This document shows, piece by piece, positions 1 through 5,390 of a DNA stretch of 6,337 nucleotides. This stretch comes from an uncultured Cloacibacillus sp. (GTDB lineage: Bacteria; Synergistota; Synergistia; Synergistales; Synergistaceae). The translations under genes and the position numbers were made by a program. The stretch covers positions 1 through 6,337 of the forward strand of contig CAKSWL010000134.1 in NCBI GenBank assembly GCA_934511335.1, read 5' to 3'. Under the pieces are notes generated by a model that worked only from the letters and a program-made list of their open reading frames with translations, ran no database searches and was not told where the DNA came from. Within the stretch, counting starts at the first letter, position 1; each line of letters begins with the position of its first letter.

Positions 1-717
1 ACGGAAGACGAAGGCGTTGACGGGGTTCTCAAATACGTCGACCGGCGTGCCTATTTGACAGATATTGCCGTGCTGGTCAAGCACCGCGAGGCGGTCCGAT
101 ATCGCAAGCGCGATCTCCTGGTCGTGGGTGACGTAAAGGACGGTGACGCCGGTCCTCTTCTGCAGGGCCCTGATCTCGAAGCGCATCTCCTCGCGCAGGT
201 TAGCGTCAAGGTTCGTAAGCGGTTCGTCAAGAAGCATGATCTTCGGTTCGGCGACAAGCGCCCTCGCAAGCGCCACGCGCTGCTGCTGCCCGCCGGAGAG
301 CTGCGATGGGAGCCTGTCTTCAAGTCCCGTGAGGTTGACGCTGTTTATCGCCTCCTGAGTCCTCCTATCGGCTTCGCCCTTCTCCACCTTCTGCATCTTG
401 AGCGGATAGATGATGTTCTCTTTGACCGTCATGTGGGGCCAGACGGCGTAATCCTGAAAGACGACGCCGAGCGACCGCTCGTCGGGGGGGACCATGATCT
501 TCTCCGCCGGCGAGGACTGCGTGACGCCGCCGATCTTGATCGTTCCCGCGTCGGGCGACTCAAAACCGGCGATCATGCGGAGCATGACCGTCTTGCCGCA
601 TCCCGAGGGGCCGAGCAGCGTGAAGCATTCGCCGTCCTTTATCGTCAGGTTGAGATCCTTATAGACTACCTTCTGACCGTAGGCCTTGCGCACATGTTCG
701 ATTTTTACCTCAGCCAA
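1..717 (-). CDS. ABC importer ATP-binding protein, FbpC/PotA-like (3' end cut by window edge)
   Basis: This is the cytoplasmic ATPase that powers an ABC importer. The 239 visible residues hold a complete nucleotide-binding domain: Walker A GPSGCGKT (36-43), Q-loop Gln88, signature LSGGQQQR (140-147), Walker B KIMLLDEP (159-166), D-loop around 167-172 and switch His198. This arrangement is typical of the ferric iron, polyamine and aminoethylphosphonate branch, whose members are usually about 340-370 residues with a C-terminal TOBE domain. That domain, and the stop codon, lie beyond position 1. The start is a TTG at 715-717: an in-frame stop lies directly upstream and AAGGAG (727-732, read on the minus strand) sits 9 bases away. 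No ATG or GTG gives the full N-terminus. The gene follows the solute-binding protein gene after 116 bases, so both probably serve one transporter; the permease should lie further left. The substrate cannot be read from the ATPase. Confidence 0.93.
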   Translation of the reverse strand, partial: MAEVKIEHVRKAYGQKVVYKDLNLTIKDGECFTLLGPSGCGKTVMLRMIAGFESPDAGTIKIGGVTQSSPAEKIMVPPDERSLGVVFQDYAVWPHMTVKENIIYPLKMQKVEKGEADRRTQEAINSVNLTGLEDRLPSQLSGGQQQRVALARALVAEPKIMLLDEPLTNLDANLREEMRFEIRALQKRTGVTVLYVTHDQEIALAISDRLAVLDQHGNICQIGTPVDVFENPVNAFVFR

Positions 718-747
718 TCAAGACAACTCCTTTCGTTAATAAGATAT

Positions 748-775
748 GGGGAAGGGCTGTTGTCAGACCTTCCCC
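748..775 (-). promoter_or_regulatory. Intercistronic stem-loop between binding protein and ATPase genes
   Basis: GGGGAAGG (748-755) and CCTTCCCC (768-775) form a perfect 8-bp stem. It is extended past one mismatch by CTG/CAG (757-759 with 764-766), leaving a TTGT loop. On the transcribed strand it lies 58 bases after the binding-protein stop and 15 bases before the ATPase Shine-Dalgarno. No T-run follows it on either strand, so it does not look like a full intrinsic terminator. Inference: it may stabilise the upstream message or cause partial termination, keeping the binding protein in excess over the ATPase, as is known for some binding-protein operons. Confidence 0.6.
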
Positions 776-833
776 GAAAATCATAGATTACATCGTCGAG
801 GACTCCGGTCTCCAGTAGTCCCGCATGCGCTCT

Positions 834-1823
834 TTATTTGCCGGGGCGCATAATGTCTTTGAACTTCTTGATCGTCGCTTCCTTCTGGGAGCTCATATTC
901 TGGAAATCAAGCTTGATCGCGTTGACGACCGCGTCGTGCGGCTTGGGCAGGGGGCTGTCCTTGGGCATCACAACGTCGGTTCTGACAGGCAGCGTGTAGT
1001 TGTCGGCGATGATCTGCTGGCCTTCCTTGGAGAGAAGGAAGTCGACAAACTTCTGCGCCGCGGAGAGGTTCTTCGTGCCCTTGATGATCGCTACGGGGCT
1101 GGGCAGCACGATCGTCTCTTTCGGGTAAGCCATCGCGAGCGTGGCGCCCTTCTTTATCTTCGCCATCGTGATGTAGTCGACGCCGATGCAGGCTACGAGG
1201 TCGCCCATCGCCGTGTCGTCGATGACCTGGCCGGACCCCTTGCCGAGGATGCCGCCGTTTTTCCGAATGTCTTCAAAGTACTTCCAGCCATAGAGCTTCT
1301 CCAGGGCCGCGACGCTGCCGTAGGCGGTGCCGGAGAGGGCGGGGTCGGCGATGCCGAAGGCGTCTTTATAATCATTGCCGAGCACGTCTTTCCACATCTT
1401 GGGGGCCGCCTTGATGAAACGGGTGTTGTAGACTATGCCGAGCGTCCCGTTGCGGGCGGGGGTGAAGTAGCCGTCGGGCTCTTTGACGGGGCTTTCGACA
1501 TACTTAAGGTTGACCGACTTGTAGGGCTGAAGCACGCCCTCCTTCTTGAGCTGGTAGAAATCGGGAACTTCGCTGTGCCAGAGAACGTCGACGACGAGCT
1601 TACCGGACTCGTGCTCGGCGGCGATCTTCGCCATCAGTTTGCCGGCGCCCGCGACATAGGCGTCGAACTCGATATCGGGGTTCTTCTTAAGGAATTCGTC
1701 CTTCAAAGCCCCGATAAGAGAATCCTTCATCGATGTGTAGACGGTGAGCTTCTCCGCCGCCATCGCCGCACTTGATACAAAAATCATTGATAACAGAAGT
1801 GCTGCCGCAAAAAATTTTTTCAC
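834..1823 (-). CDS. Family-1 extracellular solute-binding protein of an ABC importer
   Basis: This 329-residue protein captures a substrate outside the cytoplasmic membrane and delivers it to the cognate permease. It starts with a classic Sec signal peptide: Lys-rich MKKFF, a hydrophobic core, and AMA|AEK with likely cleavage after residue 22. The mature part begins KLTVYTS and has family-1 features such as DVLWHSEVPDFY (79-90), DPALSGTAYGS (160-170) and YPKETIVLPSPVAIIKG (233-249). The last is typical of the ferric iron/aminoethylphosphonate/thiamine-type cluster. The adjacent tyrosine pair that binds iron in FbpA is not seen; there is a lone Tyr217 in that area. The specificity is therefore open. 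The start is GTG (1821-1823) with AAGGAGG (1831-1837, minus strand) 7 bases upstream. Length is normal for the family. The ATPase gene lies downstream, and a long structured leader precedes this gene. Confidence 0.93.
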   Translation of the reverse strand: MKKFFAAALLLSMIFVSSAAMAAEKLTVYTSMKDSLIGALKDEFLKKNPDIEFDAYVAGAGKLMAKIAAEHESGKLVVDVLWHSEVPDFYQLKKEGVLQPYKSVNLKYVESPVKEPDGYFTPARNGTLGIVYNTRFIKAAPKMWKDVLGNDYKDAFGIADPALSGTAYGSVAALEKLYGWKYFEDIRKNGGILGKGSGQVIDDTAMGDLVACIGVDYITMAKIKKGATLAMAYPKETIVLPSPVAIIKGTKNLSAAQKFVDFLLSKEGQQIIADNYTLPVRTDVVMPKDSPLPKPHDAVVNAIKLDFQNMSSQKEATIKKFKDIMRPGK

Positions 1824-1847
1824 GATGTTGCCTCCTTAGTAATATTT

Positions 1848-1921
1848 GGGGAAAAGCCGTCCCCTTTTATTAAATTCCGCGCGCCTCTCCCATAGGCCCG
1901 GTAATGATGAGAGGGACGCGC
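1848..1921 (-). promoter_or_regulatory. Two stem-loops in the 5' leader of the binding-protein gene
   Basis: The far stem pairs GCGCG and CCTCTC (1879-1889) with GAGAGG and CGCGC (1909-1921), with a two-base bulge at 1915-1916 and a 19-base loop. The near stem pairs GGGGA (1848-1852) with TCCCC (1860-1864) around a 7-base loop. AAAAG (1852-1856) could pair instead with CTTTT (1864-1868), and the two near pairings exclude each other. The near stem ends about 10 bases before the AAGGAGG ribosome site. I compared the leader by eye with TPP, THF, preQ1, guanidine and fluoride riboswitch cores and found no match. It may be a post-transcriptional control element of unknown type, or simply structure in the leader. 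Confidence 0.4.
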
Positions 1922-1953
1922 AAAAGTTAATTCCATTTTCGCCGCCGGCAAAA

Positions 1954-2001
1954 GAACGTTAGTATCATTGATGAGGACAAATCGTTACATTATTAACGTT
2001 C
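1954..2001. repeat. Perfect 8-bp inverted repeat GAACGTTA / TAACGTTC
   Basis: GAACGTTA (1954-1961) and TAACGTTC (1994-2001) are exact reverse complements separated by 32 bases. A further copy, TTAACGTTC, sits at 2168-2176 and matches 1993-2001 over nine bases. The pair lies just downstream of the predicted transcription start of the importer operon. It could form a leader hairpin or be paired operator half-sites. A small imperfect palindrome, TCATTGATGA (1965-1974), lies between the arms. The regulator is unknown. Confidence 0.4.
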
Positions 2002-2016
2002 ATTTTTCAGGAGTAA

Positions 2017-2044
2017 ATTATATACTCTGAGCAGCAAAAGTAAA
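2017..2044 (-). promoter_or_regulatory. Predicted sigma70-type promoter for the ABC importer operon
   Basis: Read on the minus strand, a perfect TATAAT -10 box (2017-2022) lies 16 bases from TTTACT (2039-2044), a 4/6 match to the -35 consensus. Surrounding DNA is AT-rich, unlike the coding regions. Transcription would start near 2010, giving a leader of about 187 bases before the GTG start. That is unusually long and contains the stem-loops and inverted repeat listed separately. The assignment rests on consensus matching only. Confidence 0.5.
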
Positions 2045-2211
2045 ATAGAAAGATTTTTATTTTTAACATTTACCAGAAAGTCGAATCAAGAAATAATATT
2101 TAAATAGCTGCCAATCGCTTGATACGCTTAATAAACATAAAGCGAAAGAGGCTTCCTTAAACTTTTCTTAACGTTCTCTCCCCCCCTGTTTTGCGATCCG
2201 CCAGCTGTTAT

Positions 2212-3075
2212 CTAAAAATTCGATTTTTCGAGGCTCTGCTGGCAGGCTTCGACGACATGCTTCGCGAGCACCGCCGTCGTAACGCGTCCGATGCCGCCCG
2301 GCACAGGCGTGACGGCGCCCGCGCGACCGTCCGCCGCCGCGCCGTCCACATCGCCGCAAAGGTTTCCCTCTTCGTCAAAATTTATGCCTACGTCGACGAT
2401 CACCTGTCCCTCTCTCAGATGGTCCCCGCCGATCAGCTTCGCCCGGCCCGCGGCAACCACGAGGATGTCAGCCTCGCGGCATATCTGCGCGAGATCTTTC
2501 GTCTTCGTGTGGCAGATCGATACGGTGGCGTTGCGGCGCAAAAGCATCATTGCCACGGGCTTGCCGACGACGAAGCTGCGGCCGACGACGACGGCGCGTT
2601 TTCCCTCGATGACGACGCCGTAGTGATCGAGCATGTCGATGCAGGCCTCGGCGGTGCACGGGGCGAAGCCTACCCGTTTGTCGGAATAAAGGCCGGCCAT
2701 CGAGTATTCCGTGATGCCGTCGATATCCTTTTCCGGCGCCAGCGCGCGGCAGACAGCGCGGTCGTCGATATGGGGGGGCAGCGGGCGCAGGATGAGCACT
2801 CCGTGGACGCTCCCGTCGTCGTTTATCGCACGCACCAGCCCGACGACCTCCTCCTGAGTGACCTCCTTATGGAAGTGGTATTTACGCACGCCGACGCCGG
2901 CGGCTTCGCAGCATTTAGCGGCGCCGCGCTCGTAGGCGATGTCATCGCCGTTTTCCCCCACTCTGATTATCGCGAGCGTCGGCGCGGCGCCCAGGGCGCG
3001 CAGTTCGTCACATCTATTTTTCAGCTGAAGGTTCAAGGAGTCTACCACGGGCTTCCCTTTTAATATCTCTGTCAT
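2212..3075 (-). CDS. folD: FolD-family methylene-THF dehydrogenase/methenyl-THF cyclohydrolase with altered active site
   Basis: FolD normally interconverts methylene-, methenyl- and formyl-tetrahydrofolate in the cytoplasm using NAD(P). This 287-residue protein is full length for the family. It has an N-terminal catalytic domain (KDIDG at 116-120), a Rossmann cofactor domain with GRSFVVGKP (165-173), VDVGIN (227-232) and the C-terminal TPVPGGIG (256-263). The active site is unusual. In the motif Y-x-x-x-K, Tyr48 is present but the position four residues on, where E. coli Lys54 and human Lys56 lie, is Ala52; the nearest lysine is Lys54, two residues later. The usual VQLPLP reads ILRPLP (95-100), so the glutamine is Leu96. 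GGVGPMT reads GGIGRVT. I recall similar variants in anaerobic Firmicutes, so it is probably a subfamily and not a decayed gene. The ATG at 3073-3075 is the natural N-terminus, although its Shine-Dalgarno is weak. No clear terminator follows. Confidence 0.92.
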   Translation of the reverse strand: MTEILKGKPVVDSLNLQLKNRCDELRALGAAPTLAIIRVGENGDDIAYERGAAKCCEAAGVGVRKYHFHKEVTQEEVVGLVRAINDDGSVHGVLILRPLPPHIDDRAVCRALAPEKDIDGITEYSMAGLYSDKRVGFAPCTAEACIDMLDHYGVVIEGKRAVVVGRSFVVGKPVAMMLLRRNATVSICHTKTKDLAQICREADILVVAAGRAKLIGGDHLREGQVIVDVGINFDEEGNLCGDVDGAAADGRAGAVTPVPGGIGRVTTAVLAKHVVEACQQSLEKSNF

Positions 3076-3128
3076 CTATCTTTTACCATCTTTCATTAAG
3101 ATAAAAACCGCACGCGAATATGCGCTAT

Positions 3129-3137
3129 ATTTTAGCA
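3129..3137 (-). promoter_or_regulatory. Possible extended -10 promoter for folD
   Basis: On the minus strand, TGCTAAAAT fits an extended -10 element (TGn followed by a 5/6 TATAAT match). Transcription would begin near 3122, about 46 bases before the folD ATG. No good -35 box is present upstream, which is GC-rich. Extended -10 promoters can work without one, so this is a modest candidate. Confidence 0.35.
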
Positions 3138-3161
3138 TACGCTCCGCCGAAGGGGCAGGGA

Positions 3162-3177
3162 GGCGGCAAACGCCGCC
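3162..3177 (-). other. GC-rich stem-loop downstream of the broken gene
   Basis: GGCGGC (3162-3167) and GCCGCC (3172-3177) form a perfect 6-bp stem with a 4-base loop. It begins 4 bases after the reconstructed stop codon of the broken minus-strand gene, where a terminator would be expected. On the minus strand the following bases are TCCCTGCCCC, not a T-run, so a working intrinsic terminator is doubtful. It also lies about 40 bases upstream of the predicted folD transcription start. Confidence 0.4.
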
Positions 3178-3181
3178 GCTC

Positions 3182-3454
3182 CTATTGATCGTCCCCGAAA
3201 AGCGCCTTGCCCGCGCTCACGCGAAAAATCCTCCCGGGCGAGCACGTCATAGATATTGCAGCGTTCAAGCCTCCGCATCACCTTCGGGGCGAGCCGCAGA
3301 GCACGCCGCCGTCACCGCGCGGCACCGCTCTTTGATGGTTTCGATCAGCGTCGCGGCGGCGGCCGTCAGCCCCGCGCTGAAGTCCTTAGTCAGCTTTTTC
3401 GGCGCAGCAGCCGCGGAACCTATTTCAGAGTATCTGAACATAATCTTCAAACAT
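3182..3454 (-). pseudogene. Remnant of a small gene (about 95 codons) broken by frame shifts
   Basis: No family is recognised. Three reading-frame segments on the minus strand join into one plausible protein. A strong Shine-Dalgarno, GGGGAGAG (3463-3470), lies 8 bases before ATG 3452-3454, which encodes MFEDYVQIL and then hits TGA (3425-3427). A second frame continues with EIGSAAAAPKK...KERCRAVTAAC. Its GC-rich third positions disappear near 3295-3312 and reappear in another frame reading LRLAPKVMRRLERCNIYDVL. At a run of five T's (3224-3228 on this strand) a one-base shift restores FRVSAGKALFGDDQ and the stop TAG (3182-3184). The whole would be mostly helical and cytoplasmic. An alternative start in the second frame (ATG 3439-3441) would remove one of the three shifts. 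It could also be noncoding; the switching codon bias argues against that. A weak TTGATA box at 3525-3530 may be its old promoter. Confidence 0.5.
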
Positions 3455-3589
3455 GAAAAACGCTCTCCCCCGCAAAGAGCTTTTTCTAAAAACATCTCTG
3501 CTTAACAATACAAAATATTTTATTTATCAACATTTTCTGAAATTAAAGAAAAATGACGGGCTTGCGCAAAGCAAACCGTAAAATCGCAC

Positions 3590-3620
3590 TTGCATCGGTT
3601 CCAGCGTTCGGGAGTATAAT
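3590..3620 (+). promoter_or_regulatory. Predicted promoter of the ferredoxin-domain gene
   Basis: A perfect TATAAT (3615-3620) lies 29 bases upstream of the AGGAGG-led start region's ATG at 3649 and 34 bases before the preferred ATG at 3655. TTGCAT (3590-3595) is a possible -35 box, but the 19-base spacing is long and only the TTG is conserved. Transcription would start near 3627, giving a leader of about 28 bases. TTGCGCA occurs at 3562-3568 (within palindrome TTGCGCAA) and again at 3636-3642, either side of the promoter. Confidence 0.45.
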
Positions 3621-3641
3621 TTAATCGATAAATAATTGCGC

Positions 3642-3647
3642 AGGAGG
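3642..3647 (+). promoter_or_regulatory. Shine-Dalgarno AGGAGG that decides the ferredoxin gene start
   Basis: AGGAGG lies only one base before the first in-frame ATG (3649-3651), which is too close for normal initiation, but 7 bases before the second ATG (3655-3657). The second ATG is therefore preferred, removing two residues from the longest open frame. Confidence 0.75.
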
Positions 3648-3654
3648 TATGCCT

Positions 3655-4926
3655 ATGGCACATAATCATACGCATGGGTCGCCCTATTCACGCCTGGCCG
3701 AGAGACTCAACAGATTTCCGCAGGGAGCGCCAGAATCGAAACTGCTTTTTGATATATTGAAAATACTGATGACTGAAAAAGAGGCGGGGCTCATGGCCCA
3801 GCTTCCGATAAAGCCATTCAGCGCCCGCCAGGCGGCCGAGATCTGGAAACTGTCGGACTGCGAGGCGCAAAAGGCGCTCGACGAACTGGCCCGCCGCGCC
3901 ATCATCGTCGATATCGAGCAGGACGGGAAGCAGATTTACGCCGTACCGCCGCCGATGGCGGGCTTCTTTGAATTCTCGCTCATGCGCGTGCGCGAAGATA
4001 TCGACCAAAAGACCCTCAGTGAACTTTTCTATCAGTACATCACCGTCGAAGAGGATTTTATGCGCGACCTGGTATGCGGCGGCGACATCCAAATGGGACG
4101 CATCTTTCCCCAGGAGCCGCAGATCCCCGACGAATACGCGCTGCAAGTCCTTGATTATGAACGCGCGACGAACGTCATCGACACCGCCTCGCACATCGGC
4201 ATCAGCATGTGCTACTGCCGCCACAAGGCGCTGCACGCGGGCACCGTCTGCGACGCGCCGCTGGATATCTGCATGACCTTCAATACGACGGCGGCGACGC
4301 TCATCAAACACGGACACGCGCGCCGTGCGGAGGCCGCGGAATGCCGCGACCTGCTCGCTCAGGCCTACGACCATAACCTCGTGCAGTTCGGGGAGAACGT
4401 CCGTCGGCGCGTCAACTTCATCTGCAACTGCTGCTCATGCTGCTGCGAGGCGCTGCTGGCGATAAAGCGCTTCGGCGTCGCGCAGACGATCTGCTCCAAC
4501 TTCATCTCCGAAATAACGGCCGGCACATGCGTCGGCTGCGGCAAATGCCTGAAGATCTGTCCCGTGGAGGCGATCGAAATGACTGAGGAAATAGGCGTGA
4601 AAAGGGCCCGCGTCATCCCCGAACGCTGCATCGGCTGCGGCGTCTGCGTCAGGCACTGCCCCACAAAGGCGCTGCGCCTCGAAGCACGCCCCCACCGGAT
4701 GATAACGCCGCTCGACACGACGCACAGAATCGTCGCAATGGCGACGGAGCGCGGCAAACTGCAGGAGCTGATTTTCGACAACAAGGTGCTCTTCAGCCAC
4801 CGGCTGCTCGGCGGCGTGCTCGGGGCGATCCTCAAGCTGCCGGGCCTCCAGCGCTCCTTCGCGCAGGCGCAGCTCAAGTCGCGCTACCTAGAAACGCTGA
4901 TCTCGCGGGCTGCGGGGGAAAAATAA
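3655..4926 (+). CDS. Winged-helix-like, Cys-rich 4Fe-4S dicluster ferredoxin-domain protein
   Basis: This 423-residue protein is probably cytoplasmic, as it has no signal peptide or membrane segment. A His-rich start (MAHNHTHG) precedes a winged-helix-like region (about 55-98: helix-turn-helix pattern, then a wing around EQDGKQIYAV). The linker PPPMAGFFEF (98-107) follows. The middle is cysteine-rich: C186-x-C188-R, C199, C206 and the run C257-N-C-C-S-C-C-C264. Two textbook [4Fe-4S] motifs follow: C292, C295, C298, C302-Pro and C325, C328, C331, C335-Pro. The C-terminal 85 residues are mainly helical. From memory, full-length homologues with the same PPPMAGFFEF, CYCRHK and CNCC-x-CCC blocks occur in anaerobes such as Geobacter- and Desulfovibrio-type bacteria, annotated only as 4Fe-4S proteins. 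It likely transfers electrons or senses redox state; its partner is unknown. It stands alone, with its own promoter, divergent from the broken gene. Confidence 0.92.
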   Translation: MAHNHTHGSPYSRLAERLNRFPQGAPESKLLFDILKILMTEKEAGLMAQLPIKPFSARQAAEIWKLSDCEAQKALDELARRAIIVDIEQDGKQIYAVPPPMAGFFEFSLMRVREDIDQKTLSELFYQYITVEEDFMRDLVCGGDIQMGRIFPQEPQIPDEYALQVLDYERATNVIDTASHIGISMCYCRHKALHAGTVCDAPLDICMTFNTTAATLIKHGHARRAEAAECRDLLAQAYDHNLVQFGENVRRRVNFICNCCSCCCEALLAIKRFGVAQTICSNFISEITAGTCVGCGKCLKICPVEAIEMTEEIGVKRARVIPERCIGCGVCVRHCPTKALRLEARPHRMITPLDTTHRIVAMATERGKLQELIFDNKVLFSHRLLGGVLGAILKLPGLQRSFAQAQLKSRYLETLISRAAGEK

Positions 4927-4959
4927 CGACACCCGGCAGGCCGCCTGCGCCCTAAGTTA

Positions 4960-5042
4960 TTTGGCAGCTTGCACTTCTGATAGATAAATATGGCACCTTA
5001 CATATACTATATTAATTTGCTATAAAGTGTGCTGCTGCCAGA
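4960..5042. repeat. 83-base inverted repeat downstream of the ferredoxin gene
   Basis: TGGCAGC (4962-4968) pairs perfectly with GCTGCCA (5034-5040), with a T-G and a T-A pair possible outside it. A second block pairs inside after a short internal loop, either CACTT (4972-4976) with AAGTG (5025-5029) or GCAC (4971-4974) with GTGC (5029-5032). The apical loop of about 50 bases is AT-rich. It lies 33 bases after the ferredoxin stop, between convergent genes. It could be a structured 3' UTR, a small RNA, or a miniature element with terminal inverted repeats; no target duplication is evident. Confidence 0.4.
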
Positions 5043-5120
5043 TTCTAGAGATACGAGCGCCTGTCATTAAAAAAGTTTGAAATTAGGGGTCAACAAAGGT
5101 TCCAGGCTCTCTCGCTGGGG

Positions 5121-5146
5121 GGGCCTCGGCCCTGCTTTTATGTTTT
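5121..5146 (+). terminator. Possible rho-independent terminator for the ferredoxin gene
   Basis: GGGCC (5121-5125) and GGCCC (5128-5132) form a short GC stem, best drawn as GGGC-CTCG-GCCC, followed by TGCTTTTATGTTTTT. The T-rich tail is interrupted and the stem is short. It lies 195 bases after the ferredoxin-gene stop, so any readthrough transcript would include the 4960-5042 inverted repeat. The orientation fits the plus-strand gene. Confidence 0.4.
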
Positions 5147-5343
5147 TGTCTTCTCTTAATTATGACTAGGCTAAAAGCCCGCACTCCCTCTGCCCCGGCG
5201 AAAACCCGCCGCCGCTCCGCATCTGATGCAGCTGCCAGCCGAATCGCCGAGTAGGCTTTAAGGGCGCAAAACAAACTCCTTGTATAGCGGCAGATTTTTT
5301 GCGATTGAATGCTAAGCCCCAATTTATCTTTTCGCCATCGGGG

Positions 5344-5381
5344 GACGCCTTTATGCGGGGCCGGCGTCATGGCGCAGCGCC
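5344..5381 (-). other. Stem-loops just after the gltS stop codon
   Basis: GACGCC (5344-5349) and GGCGTC (5363-5368) form a 6-bp stem with a 13-base loop, and GGCG-CAG-CGCC (5371-5381) forms a second small stem. Both fall within 50 bases after the symporter stop on its transcribed strand. No T-run follows, so they may protect the 3' end or help factor-dependent termination instead of acting as an intrinsic terminator. Confidence 0.3.
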
Positions 5382-5390
5382 CGCGAATTT

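Larger units (their letters stand above)
4927..5390. other. 464-base noncoding stretch between convergent genes; possible interspersed repeat
   Basis: No convincing gene lies here. The left part (4950-5060) is AT-rich and holds a large inverted repeat. The right part (about 5080-5390) has several short stems: CGGCG/CGCCG (5196-5211), GCATC-T-GATGC (5219-5229), GGCT/AGCC (near 5169-5178) and GACGCC/GGCGTC (5344-5368). The octamer GCTGCCAG occurs at 5034-5041 and 5231-5238. A 95-codon minus-strand frame (5083-5370) has no Shine-Dalgarno and no recognisable protein. Such text often belongs to a multicopy intergenic element, but copy number cannot be judged from one window. Confidence 0.45.

Noticed and set aside
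55..786. 243-codon plus-strand open frame
   Set aside because: It lies antisense to the ABC ATPase, which has every catalytic motif; the frame is a by-product of GC-rich codons.
825..1775. 316-codon plus-strand open frame
   Set aside because: It is the antisense shadow of the solute-binding protein gene and shows no domain of its own.
2100..2150. CGCTT direct repeats and AAGCG complement as a folD terminator
   Set aside because: The 5-bp stems are weak and lack a T-run; probably chance in AT-rich DNA.
2191..3063. 290-codon plus-strand open frame
   Set aside because: It is the antisense shadow of folD; the minus strand encodes a recognisable enzyme end to end.
3185..3505. 106-codon plus-strand open frame
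   Set aside because: It has low-complexity Ala/Arg/Ser composition and no good ribosome site. Third-position bias favours the broken minus-strand gene here.
3649..3651. First ATG of the ferredoxin-domain gene as start
   Set aside because: Only one base separates it from AGGAGG; the ATG at 3655 has correct 7-base spacing.
3688..4374. Minus-strand frames opposite the ferredoxin gene (also 4365-4877)
   Set aside because: They are antisense to a well-supported gene with conserved cysteine motifs.
4936..4948. GCAGG-CCG-CCTGC hairpin as terminator of the ferredoxin gene
   Set aside because: The stem is short and followed by GCCCTAAG, not a T-run, so it is unlikely to terminate by itself.
5083..5370. 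95-codon minus-strand open frame after gltS
   Set aside because: No Shine-Dalgarno, no recognisable family and weak codon bias; treated as part of the noncoding stretch. Homologues in several genomes would reopen the question.
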